Below, piece after piece: positions 18,371-26,329 of a stretch of DNA of 64,000 nucleotides. Source of the DNA: DTLC01 sp964555645 (GTDB taxonomy: Bacteria; Verrucomicrobiota; Verrucomicrobiia; Limisphaerales; DTLC01); the NCBI GenBank assembly GCA_964555645.1, contig CAZKTA010000007.1:75710-139709 (forward strand), read 5' to 3'. The first letter of the stretch is position 1; each line of letters begins with the position of its first letter. The position numbers were made by a program, and so were the translations under genes. The notes below the pieces were generated by a model. The model ran no database searches. It saw only the letters and a program-made list of their open reading frames with translations, and had not been told where the DNA came from.

Positions 18371-18547
18371 CTGGGACAAAAAACCGTTCGACCGAAGTTC
18401 AATTTACCAACGTGCCTGAGGCAGTTGCACCGGGTTATCACCCCAGGCGGCAGTCGTTGGGCAATGCACATGCCCCGTCTTGACCGGGTCATAAAAACCG
18501 CTTAAGCTAGCTGTTGATAAGCCCGAAAATGACAACCTGAATTAGCT

Positions 18548-18865
18548 ATGACTCTCACCAAGCGCGACCTTGTGATGCGGATTAGTAGTGAGACTGGCCT
18601 CGACCAGCAGCAGGTTGCAACCGTGGTGCAGAAAACGCTGGACTGCATCACAGAAGCACTCGGCAAAGGCGACAAGGTCGAGTTACGCAACTTTGGCGTG
18701 TTTGAAGTGCGAATTCGCAAGGGTCGTATAGGTCGCAATCCAAGCGTGCCAACTGTTAACGTGCCAATACCGCAACGTGCCATTGTCAAATTCAAAATGG
18801 GCAAAAAAATGGGCGACCAAGTCCTTAAGCTCACGCCAAAATTGGCTCCACCCCAGACAGCCTGA
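18548..18865 (+). CDS. HU/IHF family DNA-binding protein
   Basis: A 105-residue nucleoid protein. The helical dimerisation region 'MTLTKRDLVMRISSETGLDQ' is followed by 'GDKVELRNFGVFEVRIRKGR' and the DNA-intercalating arm 'GRNPSVPTVNVPIPQRAIVK', which has the family's GRNP proline. Length is slightly over the usual 90-100 because of a short C-terminal tail rich in Pro. HU/IHF dimers bend DNA; the Val/Pro-rich arm does not distinguish HU from IHF. It is monocistronic in appearance, with a strong inverted repeat downstream. Confidence 0.93.
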   Translation: MTLTKRDLVMRISSETGLDQQQVATVVQKTLDCITEALGKGDKVELRNFGVFEVRIRKGRIGRNPSVPTVNVPIPQRAIVKFKMGKKMGDQVLKLTPKLAPPQTA

Positions 18866-18902
18866 ACGAAGCGCGCTCTGATTTTTTTTGCACTGTGGTG
18901 AC

Positions 18903-18953
18903 CTGGCCGCCTGTTGCGAAAACCGCATTTTGCCTTTCGCAACAGGCGGTTGG
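18903..18953 (+). terminator. Long inverted repeat between the HU-like gene and hisS
   Basis: Arms CCGCCTGTTGCGAAA (18907-18921) and TTTCGCAACAGGCGG (18935-18949) are perfect 15-base complements around a 13-base loop. G:T pairs extend the stem outward by a few more pairs. No T tract follows; a T8 run lies upstream at about 18881. It may terminate the HU transcript, act in the hisS leader (the ATG begins 20 bases after the right arm), or bind a dimeric protein. The repeat itself is certain; the function is not. Confidence 0.6.
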
Positions 18954-18969
18954 CGGATAGTTTGTGCGC

Positions 18970-20235
18970 ATGGAACGGTTGCCTGGGTTCCGCGATTTTT
19001 ACCCTGAACCTGTGCCCGACCGCGAGGCCTGGAGTGCACAGGCACGGCAATATGTATTCGAGCGCTGGCGCACCACCGCGCGGCGATACGGGTTCGTCGA
19101 GTACGACGGGCCACCGCTAGAGTCGCTTGAGCTTTTTACGCTTAAAAGCGGGGATGAAATTGTCAAACAACTGTTCGACTTTGTTGACAAAGGCGATCGG
19201 GCAGTTGCATTGCGGCCTGAAATGACACCAACGCTCGCGCGAATGGTGGCGGCCCATCAGCGCAACTACAAAAAACCGCTCAAGTGGTTTTCGATCCCGC
19301 AACTGTTTCGTTACGAAAAACAGCAAAAGGGCAGATTGCGTGAGCACTTCCAGTTTAACGCAGACATAATTGGCGAGGCCGACCCCGCGGCCGATGCAGA
19401 ATTGATAGCGCTGTTGATTGATACCCTGCGCGGGTTCGGGCTAGCTGAACATGACTTTGTGGTGCGTCTCAGCAGTCGAAAGGTGTGGGATGAATTTTTG
19501 GAAACAAAAAAAAACAAGCTCTCTCTCCAGACCAACCAAGTTGATGCGTTTTACCAAACAATAGACAAGCTCGGGCGCGACAGCGCCGCAGAAAGCCAAG
19601 CCAAGCTGGCTGCACTCGGGCTGAGCCTCGACGAAGTAAACGCGTTTATACAAACCGCCCAGCCTAACCGGGAATTGCAGAGTATTCTTGATAACCTGGC
19701 TGCACGCGGACTAGCTGCTTACGTGCAAATTGATTATCGAATCGTGCGCGGCCTGGCTTATTACACAGGGCCAGTCTATGAAGCGTTTGACCGCAAGGGT
19801 GAATTTCGTGCAATTGCGGGGGGTGGCCGGTACGATAACTTGATCAAGCTTGTCAGTAAAGGCAAAGTTGACCTGCCTGCGCTCGGGTTTGGGATGGGCG
19901 ACGTGGTGCTTATGGAGCTGTTGAAAGCGCGTGGGTTACTGCCAAGGTTCGACCCTAGCCTGGATGCGTTCTGTGTCATCGAAGACGAATCGCTCCGGCA
20001 AGAATCGCTAAAGCTCGTACAACGCCTGCGCGACGCTGGGCTTGCGGTGGATTACGCACTCGGTGCCACGAAGCCCGACAAACAGTTCAAGCGTGCTGCT
20101 GAACTCGGCGCAAGGTGCACAGTCAAACTTGAGCGCACTGCGGAGGGGTTAACTGTGCGCTTGCGTAACCTTGCCTCACGCACAGAAAAGACCGCGCCGG
20201 TTGAGCAGGTTGAAACCCTTATAAAAAGCTACTGA
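18970..20235 (+). CDS. hisS: Histidine--tRNA ligase
   Basis: A class II synthetase of about 421 residues. The start region MERLPGFRDFYPEP carries the HisRS 'G-RD-P' opening. Class II motif 2 is 'FRYEKQQKGRLREHFQFNAD'. The histidine-binding loop is RGLAYYTGPVYEAFD, where the family usually has RGLDYYT. 'AGGGRYDNLI' is the class II motif 3-side signature. The C-terminal anticodon-binding domain begins with 'FCVIEDESLRQESLKLVQRL'. Loss of the Asp in RGLD-YYT is seen in some bacterial lineages, so this is still HisRS rather than HisZ. ATG 18970 is preferred over GTG 18964. Confidence 0.92.
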   Translation: MERLPGFRDFYPEPVPDREAWSAQARQYVFERWRTTARRYGFVEYDGPPLESLELFTLKSGDEIVKQLFDFVDKGDRAVALRPEMTPTLARMVAAHQRNYKKPLKWFSIPQLFRYEKQQKGRLREHFQFNADIIGEADPAADAELIALLIDTLRGFGLAEHDFVVRLSSRKVWDEFLETKKNKLSLQTNQVDAFYQTIDKLGRDSAAESQAKLAALGLSLDEVNAFIQTAQPNRELQSILDNLAARGLAAYVQIDYRIVRGLAYYTGPVYEAFDRKGEFRAIAGGGRYDNLIKLVSKGKVDLPALGFGMGDVVLMELLKARGLLPRFDPSLDAFCVIEDESLRQESLKLVQRLRDAGLAVDYALGATKPDKQFKRAAELGARCTVKLERTAEGLTVRLRNLASRTEKTAPVEQVETLIKSY

Positions 20236-20249
20236 AATTGCGATTTTTC

Positions 20250-20268
20250 GCCCCCCAGGTTTGGGAGC
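20250..20268. terminator. Hairpin between convergent hisS and rplS
   Basis: GCCCCCC and GGGAGC arms (20250-20268, one G:T pair) form a short GC-rich hairpin. It is flanked on the hisS side by GCGATTTTTCGC. The position between two converging genes fits a bidirectional terminator. The T/A tract is short, so the call is tentative. Confidence 0.35.
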
Positions 20269-20283
20269 AGCAGATGCCATGTT

Positions 20284-20649
20284 TTAGCCGGTTTTCTCTG
20301 GCTCTTTGCCTTTCACCATTGTTGCGCCCTTGCCAAGCCGCTTGCGCAGGTAGGTCAACTTCGCACGGCGCACGGCGCCTTTGCGTTCGACCTCGATTTT
20401 TTCGATCAACGGCGAGTGAAGCGGAAACACACGCTCGACACCTTCGCCATAGCTGATCCGGCGCACTGTAAAGGTTTCGTTGATGCCGCGGCCGCGCCGG
20501 CCAATTACCACACCAGTGAAAACCTGAATTCGTTCCTTGTCGCCCTCGATTACACGCGTATGCACACGCACGGTGTCGCCCACGGCGAAATCCGCGCGGT
20601 CTTTCTTAAGCTGGTCAGCTTCTATTTTGTCCAATAACGCTCGATTCAT
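20284..20649 (-). CDS. rplS: 50S ribosomal protein L19
   Basis: A 121-residue ribosomal protein. Family hallmarks are 'FAVGDTVRVHTRVIEGDKER', 'QVFTGVVIGRRGRGINETFT', 'VRRISYGEGVERVFPLHSP' and 'AKLTYLRKRLGKGA'. L19 sits at the 30S-50S interface. It is the last gene of an rpsP-khpA-trmD-rplS run, 58 bp after trmD. Length matches the usual 115-125 residues. Confidence 0.98.
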   Translation of the reverse strand: MNRALLDKIEADQLKKDRADFAVGDTVRVHTRVIEGDKERIQVFTGVVIGRRGRGINETFTVRRISYGEGVERVFPLHSPLIEKIEVERKGAVRRAKLTYLRKRLGKGATMVKGKEPEKTG

Positions 20650-20707
20650 AAAACTTCACTTGTACTTGGGTACGTCAACGTCAGCTCGCTCAGTCTGTCA
20701 AGAGCCT

Positions 20708-21400
20708 TCAACAGTCTGAACTCTGAGCATGATCTCTGAGCAGGTCAGGCCGCCGCTGGATGGTGCGCAACTTGGCCTGCTCAGCGCGCCATCTTGCAAT
20801 CTGCTCGTGGTTGCCCGACAGCAACACCTCAGGCACACGCATGCCACGAAACTCGGCTGGGCGCGTGTATTGCGGGTATTCGAGTAATCCGCGCACGAAT
20901 GATTCGTCCTGTGCACTCTGTTCGTCTCCGAGCACGCCGGGCACGAGCCGCACCACCGCATCAATAATCACCATTGCAGGCAACGCACCGTTGGTAAGTA
21001 TGTAGTCGCCGATCGATAATTCGTCATCTGCTAAGTGTTCGCGTACGCGTTCGTCAAATCCCTCATACGCACCGCAAATCAGTAACAAATGCTCACACTT
21101 GGCCAGCTCATGCGCAATTGCTTGGTTAAATGTCCGGCCAATGGGTGAAAGCAGTATCACCCGCGTGTTCTCCATGGCAAGATGTTCGACAGCCTCAAAA
21201 ATCGGTTCTGGCTTCAACAACATGCCCGGCCCACCACCAAATGGCCTGTCGTCAACTGTTTTGTGCTTGTCATGCGCGTAATCGCGCAGGTTGTGTATAT
21301 TAATCTCGACCAAACCCTCCCTGCGGGCGCGCTTGATAATACTTTCATCAAGCGGACCGGTGAACATCGAGGGAAACAATGTTACTACGTCAATTTTCAT
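20708..21400 (-). CDS. trmD: tRNA (guanine-N1-)-methyltransferase
   Basis: A 230-residue SPOUT-class enzyme that makes m1G37 in tRNAs with a G36-G37 sequence, preventing frameshifts. Visible are the start MKIDVVTLFPSMF, 'KTVDDRPFGGGPGMLLKPEP', the knot region 'LICGAYEGFDERV' and 'SIGDYILTNGALPAMVIIDA'. An AAGGAAAG ribosome-binding site before ATG 21400 fixes the start. An upstream in-frame start (21451) would add 17 unlike residues. A normal GVLGDE segment precedes the C-terminal domain. Confidence 0.98.
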   Translation of the reverse strand: MKIDVVTLFPSMFTGPLDESIIKRARREGLVEINIHNLRDYAHDKHKTVDDRPFGGGPGMLLKPEPIFEAVEHLAMENTRVILLSPIGRTFNQAIAHELAKCEHLLLICGAYEGFDERVREHLADDELSIGDYILTNGALPAMVIIDAVVRLVPGVLGDEQSAQDESFVRGLLEYPQYTRPAEFRGMRVPEVLLSGNHEQIARWRAEQAKLRTIQRRPDLLRDHAQSSDC

Positions 21401-21447
21401 CTTTCCTTCTCGTTCACCTGGCGCACGGCCCGCCGGCAGAACAAGGC

Positions 21448-21693
21448 TCACTCGCCGGATTTTTCACCGATCACTTCCACTATACAACGCAAGCCGCGTT
21501 TTGCGCTGCCGGCAGTCACGAGCGACCGGATGGCATTGATCGTCTGGCCGTCCTTGCCGATTAATCGGCCCATGTCCTTTGGGTGCACGCGCAGTTCGTA
21601 AACTGTTGCGCCCCCGCGTTCGACCGGCGTAATTGTCACCGCATCCGGGTGCTCGACCAAGCCTTTAACTACATATTCCAAAAATGCCTGCAT
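21448..21693 (-). CDS. khpA: KH-domain RNA-binding protein KhpA
   Basis: An 81-residue single KH-domain protein. The core 'DMGRLIGKDGQTINAIRSL' carries the GxxG loop (here GKDG) of KH domains, preceded by 'TVYELRVHP'. KhpA (YlqC) binds RNA, often as a partner of KhpB, and is usually encoded between rpsP and rimM/trmD, as here. It begins 20 bp after the rpsP stop and ends 47 bp before the trmD ATG, leaving no room for rimM. Confidence 0.93.
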   Translation of the reverse strand: MQAFLEYVVKGLVEHPDAVTITPVERGGATVYELRVHPKDMGRLIGKDGQTINAIRSLVTAGSAKRGLRCIVEVIGEKSGE

Positions 21694-21713
21694 GCAATCG
21701 GTCGTTAAATGAT

Positions 21714-21965
21714 TCAGCTCGACTGTTGTTTGGTGGCCTTTTTGATCAGGCTGGCCACAGTCTCGGTCGGCTGCGCACCTTTGCCAAGCCAGTATTTGAC
21801 CCGCTCAATATTAAGCTTGAACGTATCGGTCTTTTTCTTCGGGTCATAATACCCTACCTCCTCGATGAACCGACCGTCTCGTGGACTGCGGCTGTCCGCA
21901 ACAACCACACGATAAGCCGGCGCATTTTTTGCACCTACACGTTTTAATCTAATTCTAACTGCCAT
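21714..21965 (-). CDS. rpsP: 30S ribosomal protein S16
   Basis: An 83-residue ribosomal protein beginning MAVRIRLKRVGAKNAPAYR, with 'VVADSRSPRDGRFIEEVGYY' and 'LNIERVKYWLGKGAQPTETV'. Length is typical. ATG 21965 is the standard S16 start; a non-ATG codon eight residues upstream was rejected. It heads the rpsP-khpA-trmD-rplS operon. A stable hairpin lies 27 bp upstream in the leader. Confidence 0.97.
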   Translation of the reverse strand: MAVRIRLKRVGAKNAPAYRVVVADSRSPRDGRFIEEVGYYDPKKKTDTFKLNIERVKYWLGKGAQPTETVASLIKKATKQQSS

Positions 21966-21991
21966 AAATAAACAAAATCTCTTAGCCACGG

Positions 21992-22016
21992 GCGGCGGTT
22001 ACTGCCTAACGGCCGC
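21992..22016 (-). promoter_or_regulatory. Hairpin in the rpsP leader
   Basis: GCGGCGGTTA (21992-22001) pairs with TAACGGCCGC (22007-22016) over ten positions with one G-G mismatch, around a five-base loop. On the coding strand it sits 27 bases before the rpsP ATG and is followed by a U-rich stretch. It could be an attenuator, an autoregulatory leader element, or the terminator of a transcript from upstream. Only the pairing is directly seen. Confidence 0.4.
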
Positions 22017-23604
22017 CGTCGAATCCCTGCAGAAACACGTAGAATAATCCATGGCCCGATTCTTGCAAGCCCCATTTTCCGAGCCCATGAGCCTTTTCTA
22101 ACGCGGTTGAGCCGATGCAACCTCGCCAAAAACTTCCGAAAATTTCGGCTTAGAAACCGCAGGCGATGTGTAAACTGGTAAGCCTTAGGGTAAGCAGAAT
22201 GAGGGGTTTTGCTTCCGTAAAACGAGATTCCGCGTTATGAAGGTTCGAGCGGGTTGCCTCGGAAAGGGTTGGATCACAATCTCGGCCGGGTGTGGCATCG
22301 GCTGTTCTTACACGCTGGTTCCAAGTGAAGGCTATTTCTTGCTGGAGCATTTGGAAGTTTCACGAGGTGTCCCCTTGTACAAATGACAGGTTTTGTTCTG
22401 CACAAAAAACAACCTTAGAATAAACCCGTATGGAGCTTGACTGATTCAAATCTGGTGACTCGATTTACGGAATTTTTAGCGCGCGGCACGGTTGTTTTTT
22501 TCCCGTCCGGTGTGCGGTCACGACAACAACGTGTATCAGCTTCATTGGGCTATGACGGGGGCGGTCTGAAGGCCAAACTGTTCTGTTCGTTGACGATTTT
22601 AATGGCCCAGATTTAAGCCCGGTCTGGCAGGCTGTACTGCCACCGGCGCCTTTGGGTGGGCGTACTTTCGCCGGGCATGTACGTCGGGCGCTCCTAGTTA
22701 TGCTTACCTCTGACAAAAGCAAGCTGGGAGTTTGGGATGTGCAGATGGTTGGGTATGGAGGTGCGCTATGGTTTAGGTGTGGTGTTTGTCTGGGTGCGGC
22801 CACGGGTCTTGATGTGGCTTTGGCGCAAGGCGTGTGCAAAGGGCTCAAGGCCGGTTTGGCGAAGGATTCGCTGCTGGGCGGGCTTGGTCGGTTGCATTGC
22901 CGGCAGGCCTTCGGCAGCATACATAGTGTCAAGTGCCGGCACTGTGCGGCTGCGGGCGCAACCGGCCAGACGGCTTGTGGCTTTGACACCCTTTGGGCAG
23001 CCGCTGCGCCGGCGCAGTCCGGTGGCTTTGATCCGGAGCCGGGCCAGCTTTGTCTGCGTGGGCAGCGGCAGCGCCGAATTGTTGTTGGTTGAGTGTTAAT
23101 TGGTGCACTTGGTCCCGCGCACCCGGGGCCCAACAGCCAACCAGTTGCGCCCGGCCCTGGCAAGCACCACCGCTTTTGTCATACCTGGTATGAATCGCAT
23201 GGTAAACGGTCCGTCCTGCGGTTATCGAACCTGCTTGCGCGGTTGCAAAGATGTAGTTGGAGTACAAGCATGGATTTTTTCGCACCGATCTTCCGCTGCG
23301 AGGTCCGCTTCAATACCATCGCTCAGTCAAATGGCCTCAGCATGGATGGGTTTATGGAGATTTGGCTCTTGGAGGCTGTTAACCCAGATCCGAGGGAGAT
23401 GATATCCCCATTCGGCGGTTGCTACAGCACGTGTAAGAGTTTCTTTGCTGGCAGTTGACAGTAGCGATAAACCTGCTCTGTGCATTCGCCAGCACCAGGT
23501 CCGCACCAAGGTTGCATCATGTAACCGGGTTCTGGCTGAGCAAATGATCAGCAGTACAGAAGAGCCGATCAACACATTGATCTGCGCGTGTGCTGAAGGA
23601 GCGC
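22017..23604. other. Long region without a recognisable gene
   Basis: About 1.6 kb with no frame that looks like this organism's proteins. The longer frames are Pro/Arg/Ser/Cys-rich on the minus strand or G/T-biased on the plus strand and match no family. The part from about 22650 to 23050 on the plus strand is G/T-rich and could be decayed coding DNA. No tRNA, RNase P, tmRNA or SRP signature was recognised. It leads directly into the pseudogene remnant at 23605. Confidence 0.5.
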
Positions 23605-23825
23605 ATCCAAGCCTCGGCAAGATCATCCGCAGACACGACGGCAAGGTGCAGCTTCACATCACTGCTCCAGCCGGCCGACGATGGATTGTTGAGGTGTCGA
23701 CGAACCTGGTTGACCGGGTCGAGCTTGGGCAGCCACTAAGCTGAGCGATTGCGATCTCGTGTTGAAAGGGGCGCAGGCCGCCGGCGCGCCAGCGCGGTTC
23801 TATCGAGTTGTGGTGCGTAAAGAAC
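23605..23825 (+). pseudogene. Frameshifted C-terminal domain remnant of a large secreted protein
   Basis: One frame reads 'SLGKIIRRHDGKVQLHITAP' then 'AGRRWIVEVSTNLVDRVELG' and stops at a TGA (about 23742). Another frame of the same strand takes over with 'LSDCDLVLKGAQAAGAPARF' and 'YRVVV'. Joined, they reproduce the 'DG-f-l-v-G-ageryvIEaStdLvnW..lg ... D..aagapaRFYRvv' C-terminal domain that is very common in secreted verrucomicrobial proteins. A one-base indel separates the halves. The N-terminal bulk of such a gene is not detectable upstream. The final bases overlap the 3' end of rfaE2 on the other strand. Confidence 0.7.
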
Positions 23826-24333
23826 CCGGGCTGCCAGCCGCGCATGATCCAGGCTTTCCGATTTTTGCGAGCAATCCAGTTGTGGATTTGCCGGGCACCA
23901 ACGGCAGGATGACGATTTTGCCGCCTAGCCGCTCGACGAGCGTGCGCTCGGTTTGGTTCAGGCTCTCGATTGTATAATCGCCGCCTTTGACCCACACGTC
24001 AGGTTTGACAAGTTCGAGGAACTTCGTTGCGTCAACCTCGCGAAATATACAAACCGCATCCACGCAAGCCAATGCAGCCAACACAAGCGCGCGGTCTTGT
24101 TCGGTATTAATTGGTCGGCCGGGACCTTTCAAGATGCGGACTGATTCATCGCTGTTCACCCCCACAAGGAGTGTGTCGCCGTATGTGCGTGCGGCCTCGA
24201 GATAGGTGACGTGGCCGACGTGCAAGATATCGAAACATCCGTTTGTGACGACCAGTTTTTTGCCCGCAGCGCGCAGTGTTTGGCACCATGCAGAAAGGTT
24301 TTCAAACGGAATTATTTTTTGACGAAAATTCAC
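23800..24333 (-). CDS. rfaE2: D-glycero-beta-D-manno-heptose 1-phosphate adenylyltransferase-like
   Basis: A nucleotidyltransferase of about 177 residues corresponding to the second domain of HldE. It has 'VVTNGCFDILHVGHVTYLEA' with the HxGH catalytic motif, 'LLVGVNSDESVRILKGPGRP', 'RALVLAALACVDAVCIF', 'LVKPDVWVKGGDY' and 'LVPGKSTTGL'. The enzyme adenylates heptose-1-phosphate for LPS core or S-layer glycan. The kinase domain (RfaE1) is not nearby. The GTG start at 24333 is preferred; a TTG at 24369 is possible. The last about 19 residues have no counterpart in the family and are translated from the antisense of the neighbouring pseudogene, suggesting loss of the original stop. Confidence 0.9.
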   Translation of the reverse strand: MNFRQKIIPFENLSAWCQTLRAAGKKLVVTNGCFDILHVGHVTYLEAARTYGDTLLVGVNSDESVRILKGPGRPINTEQDRALVLAALACVDAVCIFREVDATKFLELVKPDVWVKGGDYTIESLNQTERTLVERLGGKIVILPLVPGKSTTGLLAKIGKPGSCAAGSPGSLRTTTR

Positions 24334-24386
24334 GCCCAAAGTTTGGCCTAGGCAATCTGGCACTGGCAAACCAATTTCAAGCCGGT

Positions 24387-25136
24387 CTATGACCGGTTTT
24401 TTAGGCCAACGGCGATGCTCATAATGCCACAGAGGATGTTGACTGTATGAACCTCAGTCAGGCCGAGTTGGCGCATTTTCGCCACAACACCTTGTTGAGC
24501 TGGATAATGCCTCAGTGATTCGATGATATGATCGTAGGCTGGTTTGTTGCCGGCTATTACGGCTCCTAGCGTGGGTACAACTGTCATCAAGTAGGAAAAA
24601 TACAGCGTGTGCAAGAGCCGATTCTGTGGTTTGCCAAAGTCCAACACAAGCACACGGCCACCGGCTTTAGCGACTCGGGTCATTTCGACCAAACCAAGCT
24701 CCCAACTTGCCAGATTCCGCAATCCGTAGCTTATGGTCACAGCGTCAAATGTCTCGTCTGCAAATGGCAGCTGTTGCGCATCGCCCAACACGAAAACGGG
24801 GTTGGCAGTGCCCGTGCAGACTTCTGAGTATAGGGTGTTTTTAGCGCATGCCCGGCGTTTAGCCAGCTCAAGCATTGGCGGGTTGAAATCGAGTCCGACC
24901 ACATGCGCGCCGGCTGCAGCCAACTCCAACGCAACATCCCCCGTACCACAACACACGTCCAAGGCACGCTGGCCAGGGCCGACCTGTGCAAGCTGTGCCA
25001 AACGACGTTTCCAGCGCCTGTGTAAACCGAAGCTTTGCACGTCGTTCATCAGGTCGTACCGCAGGGCAATGGCGGCGAAAAGTTCGCGCACCTTTTTGTT
25101 GTGCGATTTGTTTTGCAAGCAATAGTCGGTTGCCAT
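24387..25136 (-). CDS. ubiE: Demethylmenaquinone methyltransferase (UbiE/MenG family)
   Basis: A 249-residue SAM-dependent C-methyltransferase of menaquinone synthesis. Conserved features are 'ELFAAIALRYDLMNDVQSFG' near the N-terminus, motif I DVCCGTGDVALELA, 'VVGLDFNPPMLELAKRRA', 'VFVLGDAQQLPFADETFDAV' and 'ISYGLRNLASWELGLVEMTR'. The ending 'CGIMSIAVGLK' is the UbiE C-terminus. ATG start. It is followed by rfaE2 on the same strand and diverges from mdh. Whether it acts in menaquinone or ubiquinone synthesis is inferred from the phylum (menaquinone). Confidence 0.96.
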   Translation of the reverse strand: MATDYCLQNKSHNKKVRELFAAIALRYDLMNDVQSFGLHRRWKRRLAQLAQVGPGQRALDVCCGTGDVALELAAAGAHVVGLDFNPPMLELAKRRACAKNTLYSEVCTGTANPVFVLGDAQQLPFADETFDAVTISYGLRNLASWELGLVEMTRVAKAGGRVLVLDFGKPQNRLLHTLYFSYLMTVVPTLGAVIAGNKPAYDHIIESLRHYPAQQGVVAKMRQLGLTEVHTVNILCGIMSIAVGLKNRS

Positions 25137-25282
25137 GCCCGGTTTTAGTGTACAAAAACAGTCGTGTTTGGGCGGTCAAATTTTCTCAAAACTGTACGGT
25201 TAACCGAATCGGCAGACGCACTGCAGGGTGTCTTGCTTTGCACGAGATAACGCTCCTATATTGCGGGCGGGACCTTTTTACG

Positions 25283-26275
25283 ATGACAACACAACCAATT
25301 CGTATTGCTGTTACCGGTGCCGCTGGCCAGGTTGGATACGCGCTGCTGTTCCGGATCGCAGCAGGCGAAATGTTCGGACCGGCCACACCGGTGATTTTGC
25401 ACCTGATCGAGATCGACCCTGCACTGCCTGCACTCCAGGGTGTGGTAATGGAATTGGAAGACTGTGCATTTCCGTTGCTCAAGGGCATTATTGCAACAGC
25501 TGACCTCGCTGAAGGGTTCCGCAGTGTGAATTGGGCGTTACTTGTTGGCGCTGCACCGCGTAGGGCAGGGATGGAACGACACGAGCTGCTTGGGGTCAAT
25601 GGCAAGATTTTCATCGAGCAAGGCCGCGCAATCCAGACCAACGCAGCCGAGGATGTGCGTGTGTTAGTCGTAGGTAACCCGTGCAATACAAATTGTCTGA
25701 TTTGCATGTCGCACGCGCCGGATGTACCGCGCAACAGGTTTTTCGCATTGACACGCCTTGATGAGAACCGTGCAAAAGCGCAGCTTGCAAAGAAGGCCGG
25801 GGTCCAAGTGGCCGCGGTGACGAACCTTGCAATTTGGGGAAACCACAGCTCGACGATGTACCCTGATTTCTTCAATGCGAAAATAAACGGCGAACCTGCC
25901 CCCGATGTTATTGGCGACGATCAGTGGCTTAGAGAAAAGTTTGTTGCTGCAGTACAACAACGCGGTGCAGCAATTATCAAAGCGCGCGGTGCATCGAGCG
26001 CTGCAAGTGCAGCAAGCGCAATAGTTGACACGGTCAGGTCGCTTGTCATGCCGACGCCCCCTGGCGATTGGCACAGTGTGGCTGTTTGCTCAGACGGTAG
26101 TTACGGAATTGAGCCCGGGCTGATCTGCAGTTTACCGGTGCGCAGCGACGGTCAATGCTGGGAGATTGTACAGGGGCTTGGCTTAAACGAGTTCAGCCGC
26201 GCAAAAATAGCCGCATCAGTCGAGGAACTTAAACTTGAGCGCGCGTTGGTTGCCGAACTGTTGCCATGCAAGTGA
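25283..26275 (+). CDS. mdh: Malate dehydrogenase
   Basis: A 330-residue NAD-dependent TCA-cycle enzyme of the cytosolic/proteobacterial type 2 subfamily. The nucleotide-binding loop is VTGAAGQVGYALLFRIA. Substrate-binding arginines lie around 'AAPRRAGMERHELLGVN'. 'VVGNPCNTNCLI' and 'LTRLDENRAKAQLA' follow, and the catalytic histidine is in 'IWGNHSSTMYPDF'. Length matches MdhA of this type (about 328). ATG 25283 is preferred to upstream frame extensions that overlap the divergent ubiE gene. Confidence 0.96.
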   Translation: MTTQPIRIAVTGAAGQVGYALLFRIAAGEMFGPATPVILHLIEIDPALPALQGVVMELEDCAFPLLKGIIATADLAEGFRSVNWALLVGAAPRRAGMERHELLGVNGKIFIEQGRAIQTNAAEDVRVLVVGNPCNTNCLICMSHAPDVPRNRFFALTRLDENRAKAQLAKKAGVQVAAVTNLAIWGNHSSTMYPDFFNAKINGEPAPDVIGDDQWLREKFVAAVQQRGAAIIKARGASSAASAASAIVDTVRSLVMPTPPGDWHSVAVCSDGSYGIEPGLICSLPVRSDGQCWEIVQGLGLNEFSRAKIAASVEELKLERALVAELLPCK

Positions 26276-26329
26276 GGGTTTCCGATCTGCGTTCGGGTTT
26301 CAGGTGGGCGTGTTTTATGGTCCCGTAAG

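Noticed and set aside
18970..20235. hisS considered as HisZ (regulatory paralogue) because RGLD-YYT reads RGLAYYT
   Set aside because: The anticodon-binding domain and class II motifs 2 and 3 are complete, and no his operon is adjacent, so a true synthetase is more likely.
22465..23163. 232-codon minus-strand open frame
   Set aside because: Low-complexity Pro/Cys/Arg/Ser sequence typical of a chance frame opposite G/T-rich DNA.
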